Positions 9,721 through 18,144 are shown, counted from the first letter of the stretch. The stretch: 64,000 nucleotides of DNA from Lachnospiraceae bacterium P6A3 (GCA_000702085.1 KL370861.1:312911-376910); one strand, 5' to 3'. Notes: generated by a model not told the origin, from the letters alone. Numbers and translations: made by a program.

Positions 9721-10470
9721 ATGAAGAAATTTTTAGGATTAGTTATGTGTGCCGTAATGGTCATGAGCCTTGCAGGATGCGGAAAGACCGCAGGCGGAAC
9801 CGCACAGGAAGGCATTCTTGTTATGGCTACCAATGCAGAGTTTCCCCCTTATGAGTATCACGAGGGAAGCACGATCGTAGGTATTGATGCAGAGATTGCA
9901 GCAGCAATCGCTGAGAAGATGGGATGCGAACTTCAGATCGAGGATATCGCATTCGATTCCATTATCCCCGAAGTAAGCTCAGGTAAGGCTGACATGGGTA
10001 TGGCAGGAATGACCGTTACCGAAGACAGAATGCAGAACGTTGACTTCTCCGATACTTACGCTATCGCACGTCAGGTTGTTATCGTAAGAGCAGACAGCGG
10101 AATCACTTCTCTTGATGATCTTCAGGGACTTGTTATCGGCGTACAGCAGGGAACTACCGGTGACATTTATGCTACCGATGAATTCGGAGACGAGTACATC
10201 GAGCGTTATGCAAAAGGAATGGAAGCCGTTCAGGCTCTTACCCAGGGTAAGATTGATGCGGTTATTATCGACAACGAGCCTGCAAGAGTATTCATTACCG
10301 AGAATGAGGGACTCATCATTCTTGAGGAGGCTTATGCCGACGAAGAGTATGCCATCGCAGTAAGAAAGGGTAACAAGGAGCTCCTTGACCGTATCAATGA
10401 GACTCTTGCTGAGCTTAAGGCAGACGGAACCCTTGATGCAATTGTAGCTAAGTACATTTCTGCGGATTAA
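9721..10470 (+). CDS. Amino-acid ABC transporter substrate-binding lipoprotein
   Basis: Family-3 extracellular solute-binding protein (polar amino acids or cystine), 249 residues. The start is ATG at 9721 (MKKFLGLVMCAVMVMSLAGC), with GGGAGG upstream. The lipobox SLAGC gives an acylated Cys at residue 20. Ligand-fold motifs include TNAEFPPYEY, DIAFDSIIPEVSSGKADMG and VQQGTTGDIYA. It heads a compact three-gene transporter operon with permease and ATPase immediately downstream. The exact substrate cannot be assigned from sequence alone. Confidence 0.94.
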   Translation: MKKFLGLVMCAVMVMSLAGCGKTAGGTAQEGILVMATNAEFPPYEYHEGSTIVGIDAEIAAAIAEKMGCELQIEDIAFDSIIPEVSSGKADMGMAGMTVTEDRMQNVDFSDTYAIARQVVIVRADSGITSLDDLQGLVIGVQQGTTGDIYATDEFGDEYIERYAKGMEAVQALTQGKIDAVIIDNEPARVFITENEGLIILEEAYADEEYAIAVRKGNKELLDRINETLAELKADGTLDAIVAKYISAD

Positions 10471-10473
10471 TTT

Positions 10474-11169
10474 ATGTTTGAAGATTTTAAACAGCAATTT
10501 ATTTTGAATTTTGTAAGCGAGGACCGTTGGCGTTATCTGGCAAACGGTCTTCTCGTTACTTTAAAGCTGACTTTTTTTGCGGTATTACTCGGACTGATCA
10601 TCGGTTTTACCATCGCCATTATCAGAAACGTCCATGATAATACCGGCAAATTAAAGTTCCTGAATTTCCTGTGCAATGTTTATCTCACCGTCATCAGGGG
10701 AACTCCCGTAGTCGTACAGCTGATGATCATTTATTTCGTCATATTCGGAAGCGTGAGAATAGATAAAGCGCTTACCGCGATACTTGCATTCGGAATCAAT
10801 TCCGGCGCATATCAGGCGGAGATATTCAGATCGGGTATTCAGTCTATTCCCAGGGGCCAGATGGAAGCCGGAAGATCACTCGGTTTCTCTTATTTCCAGA
10901 CCATGACCAGGATCATCATGCCCCAGGCGCTGAAGAATGTAATCCCCACACTATTGAACGAATTCATCACTCTTTTGAAGGAAACCTCTGTTGCGGGTTA
11001 CATCGCACTTGAGGATCTTACGAAAGGCGGAGATATCATAAGGAGCCGTACATATTCGGCATTCATGCCCCTTATTGCGGTGGCACTTATCTATCTCGTG
11101 ATGGTTCTTATACTTGAGAGACTTGTAAAAATGATAGAACGGAGGCTTAACAAGAATGACAAACGTTAA
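10474..11169 (+). CDS. Amino-acid ABC transporter permease (HisM/GlnP type)
   Basis: Inner-membrane permease of 231 residues with about five membrane segments. It carries the EAA loop for ATPase contact ([20 protein letters not shown]) and the family motif [12 protein letters not shown]. It begins three bases after the binding-protein stop and overlaps the ATPase gene by 14 bases, so all three components should be co-expressed and act as one importer. Confidence 0.95.
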   Translation: MFEDFKQQFILNFVSEDRWRYLANGLLVTLKLTFFAVLLGLIIGFTIAIIRNVHDNTGKLKFLNFLCNVYLTVIRGTPVVVQLMIIYFVIFGSVRIDKALTAILAFGINSGAYQAEIFRSGIQSIPRGQMEAGRSLGFSYFQTMTRIIMPQALKNVIPTLLNEFITLLKETSVAGYIALEDLTKGGDIIRSRTYSAFMPLIAVALIYLVMVLILERLVKMIERRLNKNDKR

Positions 11170-11902
11170 CGGAAGCCCCCTTATCAGTGTAAGGAATCTC
11201 GAGAAGCACTTTGGGGATATGAAGGTTTTAAAAGGTATTACCGTGGACATCAACAAAGGTGATGTCGTGTGTGTCATCGGTCCTTCGGGTTCCGGAAAAT
11301 CCACATTCCTAAGATGCCTTAACAGACTTGATGAGCCCACGGGCGGAGAGATCATATTCGACGGTGTGAATATCTGCGATCCTTCAACGGATATCAATCT
11401 TCACAGGCAGAAGATGGGAATGGTTTTCCAGCAGTTCAATCTTTTCCCCCATATGTCCATAATGAAGAACCTGACAATTGCACCCATGACGCTTCAGAAG
11501 AAGTCCAAAGAAGAGGCCGAAGGATATGCATATGAGCTTCTCGACAGAGTAGGTCTTAAAAACAGGGCGCTGGATTATCCTCTTCAGTTATCCGGCGGAC
11601 AGCAGCAGAGAATCGCAATCGTAAGAGCACTTTGCATGAAGCCGGAAGTAATGCTTTTTGACGAGCCCACATCCGCACTCGATCCCGAGATGGTAGGAGA
11701 GGTTCTCGAGGTTATGAAAGAACTTGCCGAAGAGCACATGACCATGGTGGTCGTAACCCACGAGATGGGCTTTGCAAGGGAAGTTGCCAGCAGGGTAATG
11801 TTCCTTGACGGAGGAGATTTCCTCGAAGAAAATGAGCCCGGGGAGTTCTTCGCAAATCCCCAAAATGACAGACTTAAGGAATTTTTGGGCAAAGTATTGT
11901 AA
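11156..11902 (+). CDS. Amino-acid ABC transporter ATP-binding protein (GlnQ type)
   Basis: ABC ATPase of 248 residues. Walker A is [10 protein letters not shown], the Q-loop lies in [14 protein letters not shown], the signature is [15 protein letters not shown], Walker B is [14 protein letters not shown] and the H-loop is VVTHEMGFA. It energises the importer encoded just upstream. The next gene, rpsO, has its own promoter. Confidence 0.96.
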   Translation: MTNVNGSPLISVRNLEKHFGDMKVLKGITVDINKGDVVCVIGPSGSGKSTFLRCLNRLDEPTGGEIIFDGVNICDPSTDINLHRQKMGMVFQQFNLFPHMSIMKNLTIAPMTLQKKSKEEAEGYAYELLDRVGLKNRALDYPLQLSGGQQQRIAIVRALCMKPEVMLFDEPTSALDPEMVGEVLEVMKELAEEHMTMVVVTHEMGFAREVASRVMFLDGGDFLEENEPGEFFANPQNDRLKEFLGKVL

Positions 11903-11927
11903 AGACCTTAAAATTGCCAAATAATCC

Positions 11928-11956
11928 TTGTATTTTGCGGATTTTGGTGATATATT
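11928..11956 (+). promoter_or_regulatory. Promoter of rpsO
   Basis: TTGTAT (11928-11933), 17-base spacer, TATATT (11951-11956). Transcription would start near 11963, leaving a leader of about 118 bases before the rpsO start codon. Confidence 0.75.
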
Positions 11957-11960
11957 AGAT

Positions 11961-12055
11961 GGGCACGCGGTCTTACCGAGGCACAGTCCAGAGGAAAACT
12001 CCACCCGGACTTTGTTTCAGGCGAAGCGCATGCGGGATGTTCATAAGAACGTCTT
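11961..12055 (+). ncRNA. Structured rpsO leader, candidate S15 autoregulatory element
   Basis: The leader between the promoter and rpsO can form several helices: CGGT/ACCG (11968-11971 with 11975-11978); AGTCC/GGACT (11985-11989 with 12007-12011), enclosing GAG/CTC closed by a GAAAA loop; and GATGTTC/GAACGTC (12036-12042 with 12047-12053) with an ATAA loop. S15 proteins in several bacterial groups repress their own mRNA through structured leaders, so this is the likely role. I cannot match it to one of the named S15 leader classes by eye. Confidence 0.5.
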
Positions 12056-12080
12056 AAATGTTTAAACGGAGGTTTTAGAA

Positions 12081-12347
12081 ATGATCAGTAAGGAAAAGAA
12101 AACAGCAATCATGAACGAGTATGCCCGCACACCCGGGGATACCGGTTCACCCGAGGTTCAGGTAGCGGTTCTCACCGCTCGTATCGCAGAGCTCACCGAG
12201 CACCTTAAGGCTAATCCCAAGGACAATCATTCACGTCGCGGAATGCTTAAGATGATCGGACAGAGACGTGGACTTCTCGATTATCTTGCAGACAAGGACA
12301 TCGAGAGATATCGTTCCCTTATCGAGAGACTCGGACTTCGCAGATAA
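12081..12347 (+). CDS. rpsO: 30S ribosomal protein S15
   Basis: S15, 88 residues, a primary 16S-binding protein of the platform of the 30S subunit. It shows the family pattern [34 protein letters not shown] and a C-terminal [13 protein letters not shown] perfect-looking GGAGG lies before the ATG. It is followed by a hairpin and then pnp, the classical rpsO-pnp order. Confidence 0.98.
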   Translation: MISKEKKTAIMNEYARTPGDTGSPEVQVAVLTARIAELTEHLKANPKDNHSRRGMLKMIGQRRGLLDYLADKDIERYRSLIERLGLRR

Positions 12348-12357
12348 TAATTCAAAA

Positions 12358-12388
12358 CGAGAGGCCGTGCGGTTTCGCACGCCTCTCG
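12358..12388 (+). terminator. Hairpin after rpsO (terminator or processing site)
   Basis: A near-perfect stem CGAGAGGC(C)GTGCG / CGCACGCCTCTCG with a short TTT loop. The following TTGTATTT is a poor U-tract, so it may be a partial terminator or mRNA stabiliser that lets some transcripts continue into pnp. Confidence 0.65.
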
Positions 12389-12412
12389 AGTTGTATTTAA
12401 ACCTTGTTTTTA

Positions 12413-12499
12413 GGGAACAGACGGTTATTCCGAGATTGCTGAAAAGCAAGTGAATAACGATTCGCCGGTTTTTCAGTAGTTTCGGTGCCCTCTGTTCCA
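12413..12499 (+). ncRNA. Candidate structured pnp leader: three-way junction with kissing loops
   Basis: Read directly from sequence. P1 is GGAACAGA (12414-12421) with TCTGTTCC (12491-12498), 8 pairs. P2 is GTTATTC (12424-12430) with GAATAAC (12452-12458), capped by TTGC/GCAA and the six-base loop TGAAAA (12440-12445). P3 is CGCCG (12463-12467) with CGGTG (12483-12487), and its loop holds TTTTCA (12470-12475), the exact complement of the first loop. pnp mRNA in E. coli is autoregulated through a leader cleaved by RNase III; this element is in the same position but its architecture is different. No known riboswitch core was recognised. Confidence 0.55.
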
Positions 12500-12530
12500 T
12501 AAAATATATCAAATATTTTAAGGAGGCATT

Positions 12531-14621
12531 ATGTACAAGAAGTATGAATTGGACCTTGCCGGAAAAAAGCTTGTCGTAGATATCGACAGAGTCGGCAAAC
12601 AGGCTAACGGTTGTGCTCTTATGCACTACGGTGATACCACCGTTCTTGCTACCGCAACCGCATCAAGTGCTCCCAGAGACGGAATCGATTTCTTCCCTCT
12701 TTCTGTTGAGTACGAAGAGAAGTTCTATGCAGTAGGAAAACTTCCCGGAGGTTTTAACAAGCGTGAAGGTAAGGCAAGCGAGAATGCTATTCTCACCAGC
12801 CGTGTTATCGACCGCCCCATGAGACCTCTTTTCCCCAAGGATTACAGAAACGACGTTACTCTTGACTGCATGGTCATGAGCGTTGATCCCGAGTGCAGAC
12901 CCGAGCTTGTTGCAATGCTCGGCGCATCCATCGCAACCTGCATCTCCGATATTCCTTTCGACGGCCCCTGCTCAATGACTCAGGTAGGTATGAAGGACGG
13001 AGAGTTCGTTATCAACCCTTCTCAGGAAATCTGGGACAAGGGAGACCTTAAGCTTACCGTTGCTTCAACCAAGCAGAAGGTTATCATGATCGAGGCAGGC
13101 GCTAATGAGATTCCCGAGGAGAAGATGCTCCAGGCTATCTACATGGCACACGATGTAAACCAGACCGTTATCGCATTCATCGATAAGATCGTTGCAGAGT
13201 GCGGAAAGGCTAAGCACGAGTACACCTCATGCGCAATCCCCGCAGAGATGTTCGAGAAGATGAAGGAGATCGTTCCTCCCGCTGAGATGGAGACCGCTGT
13301 CTTCACCGATGACAAGCAGACCAGAGAGGGCAATATCGCCGAGATTACCGAGCGTCTTAAGGAAGCATTCGCAGAGAACGAAGAGTACCTTGCAGTTCTC
13401 GGCGAGGCAGTATATCAGTACGAGAAGAAGACCGTCAGAAAGATGATTCTTAAGGATCACAAGAGACCCGACGGACGTGAGATCACCCAGATCAGACCTC
13501 TTGCTGCTGAGGTTGATATCATCCCCAGAGTCCACGGTTCAGCTATGTTCACCAGAGGACAGACTCAGATCTGTGACGTATGTACCCTTGCTCCTCTTTC
13601 AGAGGCACAGCGCGTAGAAGGACTTGATCCTTACGTTACCGAGAAGAGATACATCCATCAGTACAATTTCCCCTCATATTCGGTTGGTGAGACCAAGGTT
13701 AGCCGCGGTCCCGGACGTCGTGAGATCGGACACGGTGCTCTTGCAGAGCGTGCCCTTCTTCCCGTTCTTCCCACCCCTGAGGAGTTCCCTTATGCCATCA
13801 GATGCGTATCTGAGACCTTCGAGTCCAACGGATCCACTTCAATGGCTTCTACCTGCGCATCCTGCATGTCTCTTATGGCTGCCGGTGTTCCCATCAAGAA
13901 GATGGTTGCAGGTATCTCTTGCGGACTTGTAACCGGTGAGACTGATGACGATTTCGTTCTCCTCACCGATATCCAGGGCCTTGAGGACTTCTTCGGAGAC
14001 ATGGACTTCAAGGTTACCGGTACTACCGAAGGTATCACCGCGATCCAGATGGATATTAAGATTCACGGTCTTACCAGACCTATCGTTGAAGGCGCTATCG
14101 CAAGATGCCGTGAGGCAAGACTTTTCATCATGGATACCTGCATGAAGCCCGCTATCGCAGCTCCCAGAGCTGAGGTCGGACAGTATGCTCCCAAGATCGT
14201 ATCCATCAACATCGATCCCGATAAGATCGGAGATGTTGTCGGACAGCGCGGAAAGACCATTAACGAGATCATCGCACGCACCGGTGTTAAGATCGACATC
14301 GATGAGAGCGGAAGAGTTGATATTTGTGGAACCGATAAAGAAGGAATGGACAAGGCCATCGAGATGGTTCAGATCATTACCACCGATTTCGCAGAGGGAC
14401 AGGTTCTCAAAGGAAAGGTTGTCTCCATCAAAGAGTTCGGCGCATTCGTTGAGTTTGCTCCCGGCAAGGAAGGCATGGTTCACATCTCCAAGATTGCTAA
14501 GGAGAGAGTTGAGCATGTTGAAGATTACCTGACACTCGGTGATGTTGTTACCGTTAAGTGCCTCGGTAAGGACAAGATGGGACGTATCAGCTTCTCCATG
14601 AAGGACGTTGCCCAGAACTAA
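12531..14621 (+). CDS. pnp: Polyribonucleotide nucleotidyltransferase (PNPase)
   Basis: PNPase, a trimeric phosphorolytic 3'-5' exoribonuclease of mRNA decay; 696 residues, standard length. Two RNase PH domains are visible (GKREGKASENAILTSR region and, in the second, SVGETKVSRGPGRREIGHG). A KH domain (VVGQRGKTINEIIARTG, about residues 570-586) and an S1 domain (GKVVSIKEFGAFVEFAPGKE) close the protein. AAGGAGG precedes the ATG. The gene lies behind a structured leader and ends at a strong terminator. Confidence 0.98.
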   Translation: MYKKYELDLAGKKLVVDIDRVGKQANGCALMHYGDTTVLATATASSAPRDGIDFFPLSVEYEEKFYAVGKLPGGFNKREGKASENAILTSRVIDRPMRPLFPKDYRNDVTLDCMVMSVDPECRPELVAMLGASIATCISDIPFDGPCSMTQVGMKDGEFVINPSQEIWDKGDLKLTVASTKQKVIMIEAGANEIPEEKMLQAIYMAHDVNQTVIAFIDKIVAECGKAKHEYTSCAIPAEMFEKMKEIVPPAEMETAVFTDDKQTREGNIAEITERLKEAFAENEEYLAVLGEAVYQYEKKTVRKMILKDHKRPDGREITQIRPLAAEVDIIPRVHGSAMFTRGQTQICDVCTLAPLSEAQRVEGLDPYVTEKRYIHQYNFPSYSVGETKVSRGPGRREIGHGALAERALLPVLPTPEEFPYAIRCVSETFESNGSTSMASTCASCMSLMAAGVPIKKMVAGISCGLVTGETDDDFVLLTDIQGLEDFFGDMDFKVTGTTEGITAIQMDIKIHGLTRPIVEGAIARCREARLFIMDTCMKPAIAAPRAEVGQYAPKIVSINIDPDKIGDVVGQRGKTINEIIARTGVKIDIDESGRVDICGTDKEGMDKAIEMVQIITTDFAEGQVLKGKVVSIKEFGAFVEFAPGKEGMVHISKIAKERVEHVEDYLTLGDVVTVKCLGKDKMGRISFSMKDVAQN

Positions 14622-14637
14622 TCTATGGTTCACGGAA

Positions 14638-14666
14638 GGACCCTGTACTATTCAGGGTCCTTTTTT
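14638..14666 (+). terminator. Rho-independent terminator of pnp
   Basis: GGACCCTG / CAGGGTCC with a seven-base loop, followed by TTTTTT. Confidence 0.92.
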
Positions 14667-14725
14667 ATTAATCCGGATTTATGCCAATCAAGCCGCAGGC
14701 TAAAACTTTTCTCGGATTGCCGGAG

Positions 14726-14880
14726 TTATTAGCCTTTTGTCCTTAGAAATGAGGGGATTTAGTCCCCAAAGGCTAATAAAGTATCTGATAAGACTTATTT
14801 ATTAGCCTCGTCTGCACAAACCGGGCATCAAAACGCCCGATAAGGCTAAAATACAGCCTTAAACTTCCGAATTATTAGCC
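14726..14880. repeat. Cluster of alternative inverted repeats built on GGCTAATAA
   Basis: A gene-free stretch. TTATTAGCCTTT (14726-14737) is complementary to AAAGGCTAATAA (14768-14779), and the same GGCTAATAA can instead pair with TTATTAGCC at 14799-14807; a further TTATTAGCC is at 14872-14880. Between them lie smaller hairpins: GGGGATTTAGTCCCC, GGGC/GCCC, and AAGGCT/AGCCTT. The motif family resembles the 73-bp tandem array that follows, so the whole segment is probably one repeat region. Confidence 0.7.
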
Positions 14881-14914
14881 CGGACGTCGTCAAATCGACT
14901 CAAAATTCCGAATA

Positions 14915-15173
14915 GGGCTATAATTTCCGAGGAAAGGCATTGGATTATAGCCCGTATGCCCCAAAAGTCCCGCGGTTTCGCATGGAAGGGCTATAATTTC
15001 CAAGGAAAGGCATTGGATTATAGCCCGTATGCTCCAAAAGTCCCGCGATTTCGCATGGAAGGGCTATAATTTCTGAGGAAAGGCATTGGATTATAGCCCG
15101 TATGCTCCAAAAGTCCCGCGATTTCGCATGAAAAGGCCATAATTTCTGAGGAAAAGGCAGAAATTATAGCCCC
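14915..15173. repeat. 73-bp tandem repeat array, each unit a GGGCTATAAT palindrome
   Basis: Units begin at 14915, 14988, 15061 and, partially, 15134, an exact 73-base period. In each full unit GGGCTATAAT is matched by ATTATAGCCC 25-35 bases later (10 perfect pairs), followed by a spacer with CCCGCG and TTTCGCATG. In the last unit the stem sequence changes on both sides (ATAATTTCTG with CAGAAATTAT), keeping or extending base pairing, which suggests the structure is selected. The rest of the gap up to 15281 shows only the ribosome-binding site of the next gene. Confidence 0.9.
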
Positions 15174-15281
15174 ACCTAAGCCTGCACAAGGTTACGTAAG
15201 CCCGCCGGAAAACTCCGCACGAGCCTGCATCAAAGCCTGCTATTAACACGGAAGTGATGTTTACATGGAAGGTATAAGAAT

Positions 15282-16196
15282 ATGTTTGGCTATACGACAG
15301 TGAATAAACCCGAAATGAAGTTCAAGGAGTACGACCTGTATCACTCGTACTACTGTGGCCTTTGCAGTGTTCTTAAGAAGAAGTTCGGCCTTACGGGCGA
15401 ATTCACACTTTCTTATGACGGTGCGTTTCTGTGTTCACTTCTCTGTGATCTGTACGATGCTCAGGATGAGATCTCAGAGAGAAGATGCGCAGTTCATCCC
15501 GGGGTAAAGCATGTCATAAGGACAAATGTCGTAACTGACTATGCTGCGGATATGAATGCTCTTATGGCGATGTTCAAATGTCAGGATGACTGGCATGACG
15601 ATAAGAAGCTTTCGGGAAAGATCATAGCGGGACTGTTAAACGGCAAGACAAAGTCACTTCGCGATAAATATGCGGATAAAATTGCGGTCATCACCAAAGC
15701 AATCGATGACATGAACGAGATTGAAAAAAGCGGAAAGCCCGATCCCGAGGGCATGGCATTTCTTTTCGGCAAATGTATGAGTGAAGTCTATGCATATAAA
15801 AACGACGAATGGGAGAAGTATTTAAGAGTATTCGGAGACAGGCTCGGAAGAGTGGTGTATCTCATGGATGCTTATGAAGATGTATATGCCGATGTAAAAA
15901 AAGGCAGATACAATCCCTTTTCCGATGTGTATGAAAGATCCGATTTTGAGGGACTTGCAAGAGAGATGATAACAGTTCATCTCGAGGAAGCATGCGTGGC
16001 TTTTGAAAAACTCCCTCTCATCGAAAATGTGGATTTCCTCAGAAATATTCTGTATTCCGGAATATGGATCAGATTTAATATTGCAGCCGGCAAAAGATCG
16101 GGTGCATCATCCGTAGAGGTTTCGGATAACGAAGACCGGAAAGACGGGCCGGATAAAACCGATAAAGACGGTAAGGAAGAAGGAGGACAGTCATGA
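15282..16196 (+). CDS. DUF5685-like protein with terpenoid-synthase-like Asp motifs
   Basis: 304 residues, conserved in Clostridia beside J-domain genes; no established function. The N terminus has [17 protein letters not shown]. Two Asp-rich motifs stand out: CQDDWHDDK (about 98-106; DDxxD) and [17 protein letters not shown] (about 194-210). The second closely parallels the DxxED...RGR...P motif of squalene/phytoene synthases, and the predicted all-helical pattern fits that fold. Cysteines cluster in the first 75 residues. The last 30 residues are charged and look disordered. The ATG follows GGAAGG. The stop overlaps the J-protein start (ATGA). The enzyme assignment is my inference; the family name is moderately sure. 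Confidence 0.8.
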   Translation: MFGYTTVNKPEMKFKEYDLYHSYYCGLCSVLKKKFGLTGEFTLSYDGAFLCSLLCDLYDAQDEISERRCAVHPGVKHVIRTNVVTDYAADMNALMAMFKCQDDWHDDKKLSGKIIAGLLNGKTKSLRDKYADKIAVITKAIDDMNEIEKSGKPDPEGMAFLFGKCMSEVYAYKNDEWEKYLRVFGDRLGRVVYLMDAYEDVYADVKKGRYNPFSDVYERSDFEGLAREMITVHLEEACVAFEKLPLIENVDFLRNILYSGIWIRFNIAAGKRSGASSVEVSDNEDRKDGPDKTDKDGKEEGGQS

Positions 16197-16906
16197 CGGA
16201 TCCTTACAGGGTTCTCGGAGTTTCTCCCACAGCTTCCGAGGATGAGATAAAAAAAGCATACAGAAAACTCAGCCGTATGTACCATCCCGATTCCAACATG
16301 AACAAGTCGGAATCCGAGAAAAAGATGGCAGAGGAAAAATTCAAAGAGGTTCAGACCGCTTACGAAGATATCATAGACGGGAAGGTTGATCCGAGAGTTT
16401 ACAGAGGAGGTTCTTCATCCTCTTACGGTCCCGGTTCTTCAAGAAGCAATTATTCGAATACATACCGCAGGCAGTACAGTGCGGGAGGGAGCAATTCTTC
16501 ATCGTATGATAATACCGATGTACATCTGGAAGCGGCAGCGAACTTTATAGCCAACGGATACTTAAGAGAAGCCAGAAATATTCTCGACAATATAGATCCT
16601 TCCACAAGAACGGCAAAATGGTATTACTACAGTGCAATTGTCTATGCAAGAACGGATCAGAAGTCACAGGCCATATATCATGCGAGAGCAGCAACCTCAA
16701 TGGAGCCTTCCAATTCGGAATATTCGGTATTCTACGATTATCTGACAGGCGGTTCTTTCACCAGAAGTACACAGGATGGTGCAGCTTCCTATACAGGATG
16801 GTACAATGACAGAAGAAACACATACGGATACGGTGCTTCGAATGTAACCGGATGCTGCAATACCTGTATTAACCTGATAGTGTGTGCATCCTGTTTCGGC
16901 TGCTGA
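16193..16906 (+). CDS. J-domain (DnaJ-like) protein with TPR-like region and Cys-rich tail
   Basis: 237 residues. Residues 3-65 form a J domain with the HPD motif (RMYHPDSN), which stimulates Hsp70 (DnaK) ATPase. A Ser/Gly/Tyr-rich linker (75-105) follows, then a TPR-like helical hairpin region ([40 protein letters not shown]). The last 20 residues hold five cysteines ([17 protein letters not shown]), a possible membrane-associated or metal-binding tail. It lacks the zinc-finger and C-terminal domains of DnaJ, so it is a specialised co-chaperone, probably working with the DUF5685 protein with which it overlaps by four bases. Confidence 0.88.
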   Translation: MTDPYRVLGVSPTASEDEIKKAYRKLSRMYHPDSNMNKSESEKKMAEEKFKEVQTAYEDIIDGKVDPRVYRGGSSSSYGPGSSRSNYSNTYRRQYSAGGSNSSSYDNTDVHLEAAANFIANGYLREARNILDNIDPSTRTAKWYYYSAIVYARTDQKSQAIYHARAATSMEPSNSEYSVFYDYLTGGSFTRSTQDGAASYTGWYNDRRNTYGYGASNVTGCCNTCINLIVCASCFGC

Positions 16907-16932
16907 CGTATTTTCCCGAAAGGAGAACGATC

Positions 16933-17391
16933 ATGGAAAACGAGATTAAAAAACTCAGAAAATCGCTTATGGCAACTCAGACCATCTGTATTCTGATGCT
17001 GGTTGTGCTTTTGGGAATGATGGTCGGAATCCTTCAGATAGTCAGGGTGTTCGGCGAATATAAGTCCGATATAGATAAAGCATGTGAGCTGGTAAGGGAA
17101 TTGAAGAAAGCCGATATCCCCCAGCTTGCGGAAGATATTCATACAACCTCCGAAGCAATAAATGCGGTGGACTGGGCCGATCTTTCCGAAAGACTTAATG
17201 AAATGGACCTTCAGGGAATAAAGGAGACCATTGATTCACTTGATCTTGAGCAGATAAATAATACGCTCGGTCAGCTTGATCTTGAGGAGATAACTCAGAC
17301 GCTTAACGAACTTGATGTGGAGAAGATCAACGAAACCATGGATGATATCCAGGCGGCACTTGAAAAACTTGATAAGTTCGGATTTTTCTAA
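16933..17391 (+). CDS. Membrane-anchored protein with five 12-residue repeats
   Basis: Function unknown. 152 residues from ATG at 16933, behind AGGAG. One membrane segment near residues 17-40 (TICILMLVVLLGMMVGILQI) leaves the rest on one side of the membrane. Residues about 78-137 are five 12-residue repeats, such as LDLEQINNTLGQ, LDLEEITQTLNE and LDVEKINETMDD; a 12-residue period is not a plain heptad coiled coil. It is the third gene of the DUF5685/J-domain operon and ends at a terminator. It may be a scaffold or membrane tether for that pair; this is inference. Confidence 0.85.
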   Translation: MENEIKKLRKSLMATQTICILMLVVLLGMMVGILQIVRVFGEYKSDIDKACELVRELKKADIPQLAEDIHTTSEAINAVDWADLSERLNEMDLQGIKETIDSLDLEQINNTLGQLDLEEITQTLNELDVEKINETMDDIQAALEKLDKFGFF

Positions 17392-17410
17392 AACGATTTT
17401 TTGAATAAAT

Positions 17411-17446
17411 AAACGGCTTTACTCCGAAAAGAGTAAAGCCGTTTTT
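17411..17446. terminator. Bidirectional terminator between the repeat-protein gene and nrdG
   Basis: ACGGCTTTACTC / GAGTAAAGCCGT, 12 pairs with a CGAAAA loop, A-rich on the left and TTTTT on the right, so it can serve both convergent genes. Confidence 0.92.
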
Positions 17447-17461
17447 ATATGTACGAATATT

Positions 17462-17992
17462 TTATCTGAGATTGTTCTCATCACACAGGATTGTTTTTCC
17501 TTCTGCCAGAGATTTCTGAACATCTATAAGTCGCTGATTTTCGCTTCCGCGGAATTTAAGTGAGAGATTCTTTTCACGGATGTGGAATTCTCCGTCGACT
17601 ATTACGTCTAAGAGAGGAAGAAGACTCTTAACGATCTCATCCGTCTTCGCCCATTCGAGAATATCCGTTTCGTAAGTATATCCGCTGTAAAGCCAGATGG
17701 TTTTCTCCGGAAATTTCTCGCGGAGTTTTTTTGCAAGCGAGAAAACAAAAGGACGGTTTTCGGGTTCCATGGGTTCGCCGCCCAGGAATGTAAATCCGGA
17801 GATATAGGAAGGTTCCATTGCACGAAGAATCTCTTCTTCAATCTCTGCGGTATAAACATCGCCGTATTTGAAATCCCAGGTCTCTGCATTAAAGCAGCCT
17901 TCGCAGTGGTGACGGCATCCGCTTACAAAAAGCGATACCCTTACTCCGGGACCGTCCGCCACATCAGATTTTTTGATCATTCCGTAATACAT
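17462..17992 (-). CDS. nrdG: Anaerobic ribonucleotide reductase activating protein
   Basis: Radical-SAM activase that installs the glycyl radical on NrdD; 176 residues. The [4Fe-4S] motif is CRHHCEGC (CxxxCxxC) in SLFVSGCRHHCEGCFN, followed by the glycine-rich TFLGGEPMEPENR motif. nrdD is not inside the window, so the activase is separated from its reductase here. A good promoter lies just upstream on the minus strand and AGAGGA precedes the ATG. Confidence 0.95.
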   Translation of the reverse strand: MYYGMIKKSDVADGPGVRVSLFVSGCRHHCEGCFNAETWDFKYGDVYTAEIEEEILRAMEPSYISGFTFLGGEPMEPENRPFVFSLAKKLREKFPEKTIWLYSGYTYETDILEWAKTDEIVKSLLPLLDVIVDGEFHIREKNLSLKFRGSENQRLIDVQKSLAEGKTILCDENNLR

Positions 17993-18028
17993 CAGATTGT
18001 CCTCTTTGTCAGTGTCTTATGTATTACT

Positions 18029-18057
18029 ACTATATGCAATCACATTGTATTTTTCAA
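18029..18057 (-). promoter_or_regulatory. Promoter of nrdG
   Basis: On the minus strand: TTGAAA, a 17-base spacer and TATAGT, about 36 bases before the nrdG start codon. I did not find a convincing pair of NrdR boxes. Confidence 0.7.
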
Positions 18058-18144
18058 GAATCGAAAACTTCGGTAAAATCGCCCCTTTCCGAATTTGTGT
18101 TGAAAAGAATACGGAAAACAATAGTAAGCGTTATAAAGAAATTG

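Noticed and set aside
12413-12499. Purine riboswitch
   Set aside because: The three-way junction and loop-loop contact are similar, but the conserved junction bases are missing and the gene downstream is pnp, not a purine gene.
14915-15173. CRISPR-like array
   Set aside because: The period is 73 bases with nearly identical whole units and no unique spacers, and no cas gene is nearby.
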